Source: CAIMUS01 sp963708455
Lineage (GTDB): Bacteria > Pseudomonadota > Gammaproteobacteria > Competibacterales > Competibacteraceae
Assembly: GCA_963708455.1 (NCBI GenBank)
Contig: CAVPSQ010000005.1
Span: 496,001 to 560,000, forward strand
Direction: 5' to 3'
Length of the DNA: 64,000 nt
Position 1 is the stretch's first letter; each line of letters opens with the position of its first letter. Shown here in pieces: positions 18,258-26,866 of this stretch. The translations under genes and the position numbers were made by a program. The notes beneath the pieces are model-generated. The model did no database searches, was not told the origin of the DNA, and saw only the letters and a program-made list of their open reading frames with translations.

Positions 18258-18454
18258 ATGATGGCAGCTCATATTGAAACTGGCACGATGGCGCCGCCGC
18301 TACACTGCAAGAGCTACACGCTGGATCATTTGGGATGGGTGGCCGGGATGTGCGATGAACTGGGGATAGCCGAACTGATGGGGTCAGGCTTGCATAGTTG
18401 ATGATTAGCCCGCGTGATAGAGTCAGGCTTGCATAGTTGATGATCAGCCCGCGT
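18258..18454 (+). pseudogene. N-terminal remnant of a DUF4277 (IS1634-type) transposase followed by a 33-bp tandem repeat
   Basis: After a strong GGAGG ribosome site, ATG 18258 opens a 42-codon frame whose end, SYTLDHLGWVAGMCDELGI then AELMG, is the hallmark start of IS1634-family transposases (DUF4277). It then stops. Directly behind lie two 33-bp copies (18383-18415 and 18422-18454), starting GTCAGGCTTGCATAG and ending CAGCCCGCGT or TAGCCCGCGT, with one mismatch and a 6-bp spacer. The rest of the IS is lost. Confidence 0.7.
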
Positions 18455-18638
18455 AGGGCACATGGGGGTTTTGGCCTGCTGGCCGGGTTGCTGCTGCATC
18501 AGGGTTTCAGCCGGGGCGCAGCTACTCGTAGATCAGGTTAGCGCAGCGTAACCCGACAGACCGGGCTGTCCATTGCCGCCAGCGGTTCTCTGTTATGATG
18601 CCGTGCCGCTGGAATCAACTGCCCTAAGGAGTGAAGCC

Positions 18639-19538
18639 ATGACCGTGCCGCAATCGACCTCCAACCGGCCGCCGCCGACTAAACGCAGCGCCGTGCTGCT
18701 GTTGGGACTGGCAATCGCCGTCAATTTCGGACTGTCGCCGGCCGCGGCGGTCGCGGCTGCGGCGGCGGATGCTGTCGCCACGGCAGGCACCCTGCTGGTC
18801 GAGTTGCCGAATACCGACGGTTATGGGCTGCTTCCCAAGCCGCCTGCCTTTACGCCGGAGCAGATGGACACGCTGTTGGCGGAAGGCAAACAGGCGTGCG
18901 CGGGCCAGTGCGTCACGCCGTTCGGCCGGGTGCTGGGCGTTGCTGACGGCGCCGCCGGTCGCTCCAATTGCGTACCGACCTGCATTCGTCCAGAGTATTC
19001 TTTCCTGGACCTGCAATCGGGCAAGGTTGCGGTATACCAAGAAAATCCCAGGCAGGAAAACCTGCGCTATATCGGCGTGACCTACCAGTGCGTCGAATAT
19101 GCCCGTAAATGGTGGATGAAGAACAAGGGCATCACCTTTGGCAGCGTCGATAGCGCCAATGAGATTATCTATCTGGCCGCAGGCGCCGACCTGCATTCGA
19201 ATAACACTGTTCCATTGGCGCGCTCCATCAATGGGACAGCCAGACGGCCTCCCAGGCGCGGTGACCTGGTGGTCTACTATCCCGACAGAGACGACCCCGA
19301 ATGGCGGCATGGGCACGTGGCGGTGGTCGTGGCGACGGATTTAAAAAGCGGCGTGGTGGCTCTGGCGGAGGAAAATTACGATAACAAACCCTGGCGCAAA
19401 CCCCGTGCCTTCGCACGCCAGATCCGCCTTTTCAAAATAGGCGGCCGCTATACCCTGCTCGATGTGCCGGTGGCCGGAAACGGCAACCCGGACGGCGGCC
19501 GGATCGCCGGCTGGATTTATCCGCTGACGGAAAAGTAA
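18639..19538 (+). CDS. secreted CHAP-domain protein (amidase/peptidase-like)
   Basis: 299 residues from ATG 18639, chosen because AAGGAG lies 8 bp upstream. An earlier ATG at 18573 is in frame but has no ribosome site. A basic N-terminus and hydrophobic stretch (LLLGLAIAVNFGLS) form a signal peptide ending in an Ala-rich run. The CHAP domain covers roughly residues 125-290, with catalytic Cys in YQCVEYARKWW (about 150), His in RHGHVAVVV (about 225) and a polar partner in EENYDN. Four cysteines before the domain suggest disulfides. CHAP enzymes cut peptidoglycan cross-links or glutathionylspermidine; which applies here is unknown. Confidence 0.85.
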   Translation: MTVPQSTSNRPPPTKRSAVLLLGLAIAVNFGLSPAAAVAAAAADAVATAGTLLVELPNTDGYGLLPKPPAFTPEQMDTLLAEGKQACAGQCVTPFGRVLGVADGAAGRSNCVPTCIRPEYSFLDLQSGKVAVYQENPRQENLRYIGVTYQCVEYARKWWMKNKGITFGSVDSANEIIYLAAGADLHSNNTVPLARSINGTARRPPRRGDLVVYYPDRDDPEWRHGHVAVVVATDLKSGVVALAEENYDNKPWRKPRAFARQIRLFKIGGRYTLLDVPVAGNGNPDGGRIAGWIYPLTEK

Positions 19539-19627
19539 GTACACCGCTGCACCAAGGGCAAAATTCCCGCTTTCTCGATCCAGCTATCGCACGCCAGAAA
19601 CTCGATATGGCAATCTGACTGGATGAC

Positions 19628-19903
19628 TTGTTTTTTTGTGCTATACCTTTAAACAAGGGCAGTCAGCTTAACCACCGACCAGCGTGCGGGGTGGATTCGC
19701 CACTGTCTGTCGGCGTTTGCCGAGCTACCGGCGCGGCGCAACAGCCGGCGCTGTTTTTCGTGTACCAGGGGCAAACCGCCTTGACGGTCATGGGGCGCGC
19801 CACGGGCAGACGGTATCGTTTTTCCCAACCGGGAGCGCGGGTTGCCATCGACCCGCGCGATGCTCCCGGTTTCCGGGGAATACCGCTGCTGCGCCGAGGG
19901 TAA
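19628..19903 (+). CDS. small hypothetical protein resembling phage-type proteins
   Basis: An ORF in the gap between two convergent genes. Its C-terminal 50 residues (FFVYQGQTALTVMGRATGRR, YRFSQPGARVAIDPRDA) resemble small proteins common in prophages and integrated elements, as I recall them (a pattern of TG-x-YRF-x-x-PG-x-x-x-x-VDPRDA). The first 35 residues look non-coding, so the true start is uncertain. No other phage genes are near. Function unknown. It may be a stranded remnant. Confidence 0.4.
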   Translation: MFFCAIPLNKGSQLNHRPACGVDSPLSVGVCRATGAAQQPALFFVYQGQTALTVMGRATGRRYRFSQPGARVAIDPRDAPGFRGIPLLRRG

Positions 19904-19977
19904 TCCGGCACACTCTGTTGTCTTTAGAGGGAGGTCATTTTCACCCCAGGCAGCGTATGTCCGCACAACAAACACCC

Positions 19978-20745
19978 TTACAACCGGCTTAACAACTCCG
20001 CCTTTTTAGCCGTGAATTCTTGTTCCGAAATTACATTTCTTTGCCGTAACTCGGCCAGGCGGTCGATCTTGGCGATGATATCCTCGCCGGCGCCGGCAGC
20101 GGGCGCTGCGGTGACCGTTGTCGGCGCAGCCGTCGGCGCGCCGCCGCTCGCCACCGGCAGATCCACCAGCCGGACCACGCCGTACTGACTGGTGAAGGTG
20201 ACCGTCGTCGCATCGCCCTGCTGTTGGGACACGCCGCCGATCTGATGGTCCAGGGCATCGTACACGGTGAGCCGGCCGTTACTTTCCACAGCCAGCCGTC
20301 GGGTGGCTGGAAAATACGCATAGCGGACCTGATTCTGCGCTCCCACTGAGGCCGGCGTCCCCAGTTCCGCTGGCCACCAGTTGCCTGAACCGCTGGCGGA
20401 GACGAACAGACTGACGCCACCGCCCTGCTGCATGCCGCCCTGACTCTGTGTTTGACTGCTGGCCGGCGGGGACCAGAGGGGTTGACGGGTCAGCGCCGCC
20501 ACTAATTCGGCGCATAAACCGTCCACCTTGGCTTTGAGCGTGTTGTTGAATAGATCCCCGACCATCGTCATGCCACCCTGCATCCATTGACCCGAACCGC
20601 CCAGGTCGGGGTGGTTGAACTGGGCCATCGTGCCATGACCGGCCTGGACGGCGTACAACAGATTTAACACGGCGTCGGTACTGACGCCGTAGCGATTCGC
20701 CAGATCCACGATAAGTTGCTGCCCCTGCGGGCTCAGTGCTTGCAT
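19978..20745 (-). CDS. SHOCT-domain protein
   Basis: 255 residues. The C-terminal 35 (EDIIAKIDRLAELRQRNVIS then EQEFTAKKAELLSRL) form a SHOCT domain, a short helical pair found at the ends of many unrelated proteins and thought to mediate oligomerisation. The N-terminal 110 residues are helical, with NRYGVSTDAVLNLLYAV. The middle (about 115-205) is a beta-rich segment, GSGNWWPAELGTP onward, and is joined to SHOCT by an Ala/Pro/Thr linker. No membrane segment. It is divergent from the DUF499 gene, with a 50-bp stem-loop between them. Role unknown. Confidence 0.75.
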   Translation of the reverse strand: MQALSPQGQQLIVDLANRYGVSTDAVLNLLYAVQAGHGTMAQFNHPDLGGSGQWMQGGMTMVGDLFNNTLKAKVDGLCAELVAALTRQPLWSPPASSQTQSQGGMQQGGGVSLFVSASGSGNWWPAELGTPASVGAQNQVRYAYFPATRRLAVESNGRLTVYDALDHQIGGVSQQQGDATTVTFTSQYGVVRLVDLPVASGGAPTAAPTTVTAAPAAGAGEDIIAKIDRLAELRQRNVISEQEFTAKKAELLSRL

Positions 20746-20792
20746 GCTGGTTTCCTCTTCAAGTGATTAACTTGCCAATGTCACATTAGAAT

Positions 20793-20842
20793 GTAATCGT
20801 TCAGTCCTCTCCCTCTGCTAAGGGGGAGGACTGAACGATTAC
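20793..20842. repeat. perfect 17-bp-arm stem-loop in a divergent intergenic region
   Basis: GTAATCGTTCAGTCCTC (20793-20809) and its exact inverse (20826-20842) enclose a 16-base loop that adds partial pairing (TCCC with GGGG). It lies between the starts of two divergent genes, where a terminator is not expected. It may be a mobile palindrome or a regulatory cruciform. Confidence 0.8.
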
Positions 20843-20944
20843 TCCCGAAGATAACAATATCGCATCGAGCCAGAGTCGGCAAACCTTGATTGCGCGCTAT
20901 ACTTCATTCTGTAAGGGTAACGACGGCCGTTCGAGCTAACGACA

Positions 20945-23900
20945 ATGACGACACCGATTTTTGATCTTTGCACCCCGCGTAGCGATGTACTCACCGGAGC
21001 GCTCACCGGAGCGGATTTCGCGGCCGATCTGGCCCAGGTGATCCGGGGTGACGGCGGGCCGGATACCTATCGCCGGGCGGATCTATTCTTCGCCAATACC
21101 TATCCGACCCGCGGCCTCAAGAATCTGCTGGCCAATGTCTGCGCCCGACTGAGCGGCGCCGGCACTGAAGTCGCTGCCATCTTCCGATTGGATACCGCCT
21201 ACGGCGGTGGCAAGACGCACGGCCTGATCGCGCTCACCCATGCGGCACGCCGCATGCCCGGTGTGGCCCATGTCGAGGAATTCGTCGCTCCCGATCTGCT
21301 ACCGCAGGGACCGGTGCGGGTCGCCGCCTTCGACGGTGAGAACGCCGATCCGGCCAACGGCCGGGCGATGGGTGACGGTGTACTGGCCTATACCCCGTGG
21401 GGCGAGATGGCCTACGCGCTGGCCGGCCCGGCCGGCTATGAACGGGTCCGTCCCAGCGATCAGCAGCGCATCGCCCCCGGCGCCGAAACGATCCGCGAAC
21501 TGTTCGGCCACCAGCCGACCCTGATTCTGTTGGACGAACTGTCGATCTATCTGCGCAAGGTGCGCCAGATGGTGCAGGCCCGTGACCAGTTGACGGCCTT
21601 TCTGACCTCGCTGTTCAAGGCGGTCGAAGGCGCTCCCAACGCGGCGCTGGTGTACACCCTGGCGATCGGCAAAGCAGGCCGCGCCACCGACGCCTACAGC
21701 GATGAAAACCAGTTCATCGCCGACCGCATGGCGGAGGCCGAAAGCGTCTCCGCCCGCAAGGCGACGTTGCTCAACCCCACCGAAGACGACGAGACCATCC
21801 AGGTGCTGCGGCGGCGGCTGTTCGAGCGGATTGACGAGGCCGGCGCCGCAGCCACCCTCGCGGCCTATCGGGATGTGTGGCATGCGCACCGTGACGCTCT
21901 GCCGCCGGCGGCGGTGCACCCGGAAACCCTCGCGAGTTTTATCGCCAGTTATCCGCTGCATCCTGAAGTGCTGGAAACGCTGACCGGGAAAACTGCGACG
22001 CTGGGTAACTTCCAGCGGGTGCGCGGTATGCTGCGGCTGCTGGCGCGCACCGTGTACCGCGTCTGGCAGACCCGCCCGGCGGATGCCACGGCGATTCACC
22101 TGCATCACATTGATCCCGGTTTCGAGCCGATCCGGCAGGAAATCGTCACCCGGCTGGGGCAGGCCAACTATGTGCCGGCGATTGCCAACGACATCGCCGC
22201 GTCGGCTACCGGCAGGCGAGCGCTGGCCCAGGAGTTGGACGCCACTTTCTATGCCGGCCTGCCGCCCTATGCGTCCTACGTGGCGCGCACCATCTTCATG
22301 CACTCGCTGGCGTTCAACGAGCCGCTCAAGGGACTCACTCCGGAGCACCTGCGCTTTTCCATCATCGGGCCGGCTGCCGACATCAGCTTCGTGGAGGACG
22401 CCCGCCAGCGCTTCAAGCACGAATCGGCTTATCTGGACGACCGGCCGGCGGCGCCCATGCGTTTCCTGGTCGAGGCCAATCTGACCCAGATCATCCGCCG
22501 GCAGGAGCAGCAGGTCGATCCCGGTGAGGTGCGCGCCCAACTCAACGATCGCATCAAGAGCATTTTTGCCGGCACCACCTTCGAGTCGGCACCCTTCCCT
22601 GGCGGACCTTATGAGGTGCCGGATGAAGTCGGGGCCGGCCGCCCGTACCTGGTGGTGCTGTCCTACGACGCCGAGACCATCGGCGCCAGCGTGGACGCGG
22701 TCCCGCCGCTGATTGAACGGCTCTATACCCGCAAAGGGTCCGATGGGGCCGGCGTGCGCGCGTTCCGCAACAACCTGGTGTTCGTGGTCGCCGACGCGGC
22801 CCGCAAGGACGACATGCGGCGGCAAATGTACCGGCGGCTCGCCCTGGTCGAACTGAGGAAGGCCGAGCGGCTGGCGGAACTGGCCGAGCATCAGCAGGCG
22901 AAGGTTCTGGAACTGGGGAAGCGTTCGGAACAGGAACTGGCTATCGCTATTCAGCAATGTTATCGGCATCTGTTTTATCCTTCGCGCAATCGTATCGGGC
23001 AGGGCATGGTGGACTTGGCGCATTCCGCCATTGATATGCAGGCGACCGCCGATAAACCCGGTAGCGGACAACAGCAGGTGGTGCGCGCCCTGCGCGATTT
23101 GAAAAAATTACGGCTGGCGGAGGATGAGCCGGATTCGCCGGCCTACATCCGCGACCGCACGCCGTTGAAGAAAGGCCAGATCACCACCCTGAAGTTGCGC
23201 GAGGAATTCCGGCGTGATCCCGGTTTGCCGATGCTGGCGGGGGATGACATCTTTATCCGCGGCATTCGGCGCGGTATCGAAGCCGGTGATTATGTCTACC
23301 GGCGTGGTGAACTGCTGTACGGTCCTGGCGATCCGGCGGCCATGATTCAGATTGACGAGCAGTCGGTGATTTTCACGATGGCGTATGCCAGGGAGCACGG
23401 GATCTGGCCACGACCGGAGAAGGTCACTCGGACAGATACTTATCCCACCGACCCTGACACTGGCACGGGGACCGGAACCCGCGACGGACAGGGAGTCAGG
23501 AATGGCGGCGCCGTGGACACCGAAATAGGAAACCAGCCCGATAGTTTCACGGCGGAAGGGGTGCTTAAGGAAGCTTTGACCCGGTTGTGGGAGCAGGTAC
23601 GGGCGCGCAAGCTGGACACCATCAGCCGGTTGACGATTCGCCTGTTCGAGGCCGGCGATGCGTTCCGGTTGTTGGGTGCGATTCGGGCGGTGCCGGGTGC
23701 GACCAAGATCGTTCATTTTGAGGGCGGTTATGAAACGCCCGACGGCGGGACGCTGCAAGTCGAGTTCCAGGGTAACGCCGATGATGCGCAGCCGGTCAAG
23801 GAATTCCTCGATGCGCAAATGCGCGCTGCCAAGGATAAGAACCTCACCACCGCCTTCGAGTTGCAGTTCGAGAGTGGATTGCCGATCCAGGGCGAGGCTC

Positions 23901-23974
23901 CGGAAAAACTCAGCGAACGGCTGGCGCGGTTCGCATCGGGTGCGGCTTATGTCAGTGCCACAGCGGCAATATAA
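20945..23974 (+). CDS. DUF499 (COG1483) AAA-type ATPase, first gene of defence-like island
   Basis: 1,009-aa P-loop ATPase of the DUF499 type. Walker A is TAYGGGKTHG (about residues 84-92) and Walker B is LILLDELSIYL (about 192). A mixed alpha-helical middle and a C-terminal domain with FEAGDAFRLLGAI and YETPDGGTLQVEFQG complete it. A Thr/Gly-rich linker runs near residue 840. DUF499 genes are known to sit beside DUF1156 methylases and large helicases in defence islands, as here. It may act as an energy-driven sensor or loader on DNA. It starts at ATG 20945 and is intact. The next island gene is separated by a 175-bp foldback repeat. Confidence 0.88.
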   Translation: MTTPIFDLCTPRSDVLTGALTGADFAADLAQVIRGDGGPDTYRRADLFFANTYPTRGLKNLLANVCARLSGAGTEVAAIFRLDTAYGGGKTHGLIALTHAARRMPGVAHVEEFVAPDLLPQGPVRVAAFDGENADPANGRAMGDGVLAYTPWGEMAYALAGPAGYERVRPSDQQRIAPGAETIRELFGHQPTLILLDELSIYLRKVRQMVQARDQLTAFLTSLFKAVEGAPNAALVYTLAIGKAGRATDAYSDENQFIADRMAEAESVSARKATLLNPTEDDETIQVLRRRLFERIDEAGAAATLAAYRDVWHAHRDALPPAAVHPETLASFIASYPLHPEVLETLTGKTATLGNFQRVRGMLRLLARTVYRVWQTRPADATAIHLHHIDPGFEPIRQEIVTRLGQANYVPAIANDIAASATGRRALAQELDATFYAGLPPYASYVARTIFMHSLAFNEPLKGLTPEHLRFSIIGPAADISFVEDARQRFKHESAYLDDRPAAPMRFLVEANLTQIIRRQEQQVDPGEVRAQLNDRIKSIFAGTTFESAPFPGGPYEVPDEVGAGRPYLVVLSYDAETIGASVDAVPPLIERLYTRKGSDGAGVRAFRNNLVFVVADAARKDDMRRQMYRRLALVELRKAERLAELAEHQQAKVLELGKRSEQELAIAIQQCYRHLFYPSRNRIGQGMVDLAHSAIDMQATADKPGSGQQQVVRALRDLKKLRLAEDEPDSPAYIRDRTPLKKGQITTLKLREEFRRDPGLPMLAGDDIFIRGIRRGIEAGDYVYRRGELLYGPGDPAAMIQIDEQSVIFTMAYAREHGIWPRPEKVTRTDTYPTDPDTGTGTGTRDGQGVRNGGAVDTEIGNQPDSFTAEGVLKEALTRLWEQVRARKLDTISRLTIRLFEAGDAFRLLGAIRAVPGATKIVHFEGGYETPDGGTLQVEFQGNADDAQPVKEFLDAQMRAAKDKNLTTAFELQFESGLPIQGEAPEKLSERLARFASGAAYVSATAAI

Positions 23975-24007
23975 CCCTTATTGTAAATTTTTCTGTGATA
24001 TAGCTCC

Positions 24008-24182
24008 GCTAATGATTATCCAGACATTGCAGGATGGTGGGTAGCCGCGCAAATACCACCCCCTGGGAGCGCCGCACCCCAGTGCGGCTCTCGCCACTTG
24101 CCACTGGCGTCATTACAATGCCGCACTGGGGTGCGGCGCTCCCAGGGTGCCAGCGGCAACGAATGTCTGGATAACCATTATC
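24008..24182. repeat. nested foldback repeat between DUF499 and the next gene
   Basis: Outer arms: GCTAATGATTATCCAGACATT (24008-24028) pairs with AATGTCTGGATAACCATTATC (24162-24182) with a few mismatches. Inner arms are the 28-bp CCCTGGGAGCGCC type (24061-24088 and 24120-24147), the same hairpin found inside both 300-bp elements. The flanking AATGTCTGGATAAC is also shared with those elements. It is thus a derivative of that family lacking the AGGCTGTTGAAT ends. Confidence 0.8.
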
Positions 24183-24200
24183 GGGACCATAACCACGCTC

Positions 24201-24692
24201 ATGACCGCGACAATGCCAACGATCAGCGCCATGCAGATCCCCGATTCCGCGCCCCAGTATGAACTGCGTGCCCGCCACCCTAAACTCGGCGACAGTGAAC
24301 AGGAAATCTGGCAATTGCCGTCACCGGCTTCGCCGCATTTGACCGCCGCTGTGCGGGTGGCGGGGCTGCGGGGCCGCAACTTGGAACTGGTCGAGCATCG
24401 GGTTCAGAAACGGTTGGCGCAGGCGGGGGTAAAGCTGGGCACGCTGCGGACCGATAATCATAGTCAGGGCTATGCCATTACCGAAGACCTGGCGCTGATG
24501 CTGGGACTCCTGTTTCGGACCCTGGCGCCGATGCGCAACCGTGACAATATGCGGGCGGTGGCCGAAGGGATCGAGGCGATGGGACGCGAGGAAGCGGCGT
24601 ACTGGTTGGGCATGGCGATGTACCGGAAGAATCCGCGGCGGGTGTTGAGTGCGCTGCGACTGTTGTTGACCGACCCGGCGGTTGCCCGGTGA
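24201..24692 (+). CDS. unknown protein encoded between DUF499 and ptuA
   Basis: About 164 residues from ATG 24201; ATGs at 24213 and 24231 are also possible, and none has a strong ribosome site. The frame extends upstream into the foldback repeat, so the original 5' end may have been altered. The sequence has a basic helical middle (VEHRVQKRLAQAGVKLG) and a C-terminal helix-rich segment (AMYRKNPRRVLSALR). I do not recognise the family. Its stop is 13 bp before ptuA, so it is probably part of the same operon and may be a small partner of the ATPase or nuclease. Confidence 0.65.
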   Translation: MTATMPTISAMQIPDSAPQYELRARHPKLGDSEQEIWQLPSPASPHLTAAVRVAGLRGRNLELVEHRVQKRLAQAGVKLGTLRTDNHSQGYAITEDLALMLGLLFRTLAPMRNRDNMRAVAEGIEAMGREEAAYWLGMAMYRKNPRRVLSALRLLLTDPAVAR

Positions 24693-24705
24693 GAGGGTAC
24701 TGGCG

Positions 24706-26082
24706 ATGCAATTAAAAACGGTGATCCTGGAGAATTTTCGGGCGGTGAAACGCTTGGAATTGCCGTTCCATCCACAACTCACCGTACTGGTTGGTGAGAA
24801 CGGTGCCGGTAAAACAACGGTGTTGGAGGGGATTGTCATCGGTTTACAGGCGATTGCTGCCCGTTATCCTCGCGTTAAAAGCCGTGATTTTAAAACCAGC
24901 GATCTTAGAGGAACCTGGCTAAAAACGGATTCACAGAGCGTTCTCCCTGGGTTTGCGGATTCATATAACGCATTTGCCAGGGTTGTAAAAGAGCCTTACA
25001 TGCGCGTCACTCTGGAAACGACTGAAGGATTGCGTTGGGATCGTACTCAGCAGAGGGATAAAGCGGCGTCAACTGCTGGGCAAATTCCGGCGCGGACCGG
25101 TTTGAAGGCATTATGGGCAAATATTGACGGCATGATTGAAAAGGTGCAGGCAGGTCAGCCCGTGTTACTGCCGGTTTTCATTTATTATGGTGTTGACCGA
25201 ACTGCTCCGGTAATTCCTCAGCGGCAGCGCAATTTCCGCAAGGAGTTCGACCGCTTTCCCGCTTTGGAAGGTGCTTTGGAAGCGGGTTTCCGCTTGAAAG
25301 AGGTCATGGAGTGGTTTATGGCACAGGAGGACTTGGAACGACGTGAAAAAGAAACCCGGCAGGACTGGAATTATCGCCTGCCAGTTCTGCAAGCGGTACG
25401 GCAGGCCGTTCAAAGCCTCTTGCCTTGTTGTGGATGGGTACGTACCGCAATTCATCCACCCCGTCTGATTCTGGACTTTGAACCGACGCCAGGCGTTTAT
25501 GAAGAATTAGATTTTGATCAATTGAGTGGCGGCTATCGGACGATGCTTGCATTGGTCATGGATTTGACTCGATGCATTGCGCAGGCCAATCCGCATTTAG
25601 GAGAGCAGGCTGTTACTGTAGCAGGCGTTGTGTTGATTGATGAGATCGAGTTGCATCTGCATCCACGTTGGCAGCAGCGGGTTTTGGTGGACCTGACCAG
25701 AACATTCCCGAACATGCAGTTCATTGTCACTACCCATAGTCCCCAGGTGTTGACCACGGTACATCCAGAAAATATCGTAATCCTGCGTCGGGAAGACGAT
25801 AGCATGGTGGCGGAGCAGGCGGTTTCATCGTATGGCGCCGAGGCGAATCGGGTGCTTTCGGAGATTCTTGGTGTGGATCCGCGTCCACCAGCCGATTACA
25901 ACGAGTTCACCCGCTTGTTGCAGGAATACCGGCAGCTTATTGAACAAGATTTGGGCGAGACTACTGAAGCGATGGATTTAAAAAGAAAGTTACAGGAACT
26001 CTCCGCTGATGATCCGGCGTTGCTGCGGGCAGACCTGGAAATCCGTCGGCGCCGCGCTTTGCGACAAAGGGAAGGGGCCTAG
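24706..26082 (+). CDS. ptuA: PtuA-like AAA ATPase (Septu-type defence)
   Basis: 458 residues from ATG 24706, chosen for the GAGAGG ribosome site 10 bp upstream. An SMC/RecF-like ATPase: N-terminal LENFRAVKRLELPF, Walker A VGENGAGKTTVL (about 30-38), ABC signature LSGGYRTM (about 273), Walker B VVLIDEIELHLHP (about 308) and the TTHSPQVL motif (about 342). This layout with an HNH partner gene directly behind is that of Septu PtuA, which together with PtuB restricts phage. Its stop overlaps the start of ptuB by one base (TAGTG). The C-terminal 60 residues are a charged coil. Other OLD-like ATPases share these motifs, but the neighbour decides the call. Confidence 0.8.
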   Translation: MQLKTVILENFRAVKRLELPFHPQLTVLVGENGAGKTTVLEGIVIGLQAIAARYPRVKSRDFKTSDLRGTWLKTDSQSVLPGFADSYNAFARVVKEPYMRVTLETTEGLRWDRTQQRDKAASTAGQIPARTGLKALWANIDGMIEKVQAGQPVLLPVFIYYGVDRTAPVIPQRQRNFRKEFDRFPALEGALEAGFRLKEVMEWFMAQEDLERREKETRQDWNYRLPVLQAVRQAVQSLLPCCGWVRTAIHPPRLILDFEPTPGVYEELDFDQLSGGYRTMLALVMDLTRCIAQANPHLGEQAVTVAGVVLIDEIELHLHPRWQQRVLVDLTRTFPNMQFIVTTHSPQVLTTVHPENIVILRREDDSMVAEQAVSSYGAEANRVLSEILGVDPRPPADYNEFTRLLQEYRQLIEQDLGETTEAMDLKRKLQELSADDPALLRADLEIRRRRALRQREGA

Positions 26083-26845
26083 TGAAAAAGGTTCTGCAAC
26101 TGTCTCGATTGACACCAGGGCTGGACGCCTTTCTGCAGAATTATCCTGAAGGTACGTGGAACGAATTTCGTGATTTTAATGGAGGTAATGCTTACAAGGA
26201 GTTAATCTATACACTCATGGATAGACAACATGGTCTCTGCTCGTATTGTGAGATTAACCTGACAGATAACGACCACCAAGTCGAGCATTTTCACCCGAAA
26301 AGTGATGATTCAAAAGGCGTTAACTACTGGACTTTTCAAATATCGAACCTCTTGGCAGCCTGTAAGGGTGGCAGCTATCCGCATACCGGCGATACTAAAC
26401 GATCACTACCGCCTGTGAAGGATAACCTTAGCTGTGGGGAAGCAAAGACCAATAAAATATTGGATAAGGTCATTCTTAATCCGGCTTCGTTATCGGCGAC
26501 ACCTCCGGTTTTTGCGGTGAATGATGCTGGAGAAATAAAAGTTGAAGCTAGTAATTGTCAAATTGTAAACATCGATGTAAATCAGGCGACAGCGACAATA
26601 AAGGAGTGAACTTAAATTGTAGACGTTTAAAGAACGCCCGCGTTAATGTATGGCAACAGTTGGAAGACGACTTTCGGCAAAGAACCGAAGACGGGGAATC
26701 GGACCAGGGAGCACTGAGAAACATTGCTATTTATCTTTTGCCCGATGGCGATGAAAAATTGCCAGCTTTTTTCACTACCATCCGGGCATTCTGCGGTGTG
26801 ATAGGTGAGGAGCTTTTGGCTGAATCCCTCGATGTATGGTTATAG
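26082..26845 (+). CDS. ptuB: PtuB-like HNH endonuclease (TIGR02646 type), apparent frameshift
   Basis: Starts at GTG 26082, overlapping the ptuA stop. The zinc and HNH motifs are visible: CSYCE (about residue 53), HQVEHFHPK (about 68), NLLAACKGG (about 90) and NLSCGEAKTNK (about 117). This is the family of retron/Septu HNH effectors, which cut DNA. The frame stops at 26609, just after ATATIKE. One base away it continues with GVNLNCRRLKNARVNVW, a typical PtuB C-terminal stretch, and ends at 26845. A full-length protein of about 254 residues would need a single-base correction near 26602. Either a sequencing error or a real loss of the effector. Confidence 0.75.
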
Positions 26846-26866
26846 TGCCTGATACGGGAACGACAA

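Noticed and set aside
18383..18454. Direct repeats considered as a CRISPR array
   Set aside because: Only two copies with a 6-bp spacer and no cas genes.
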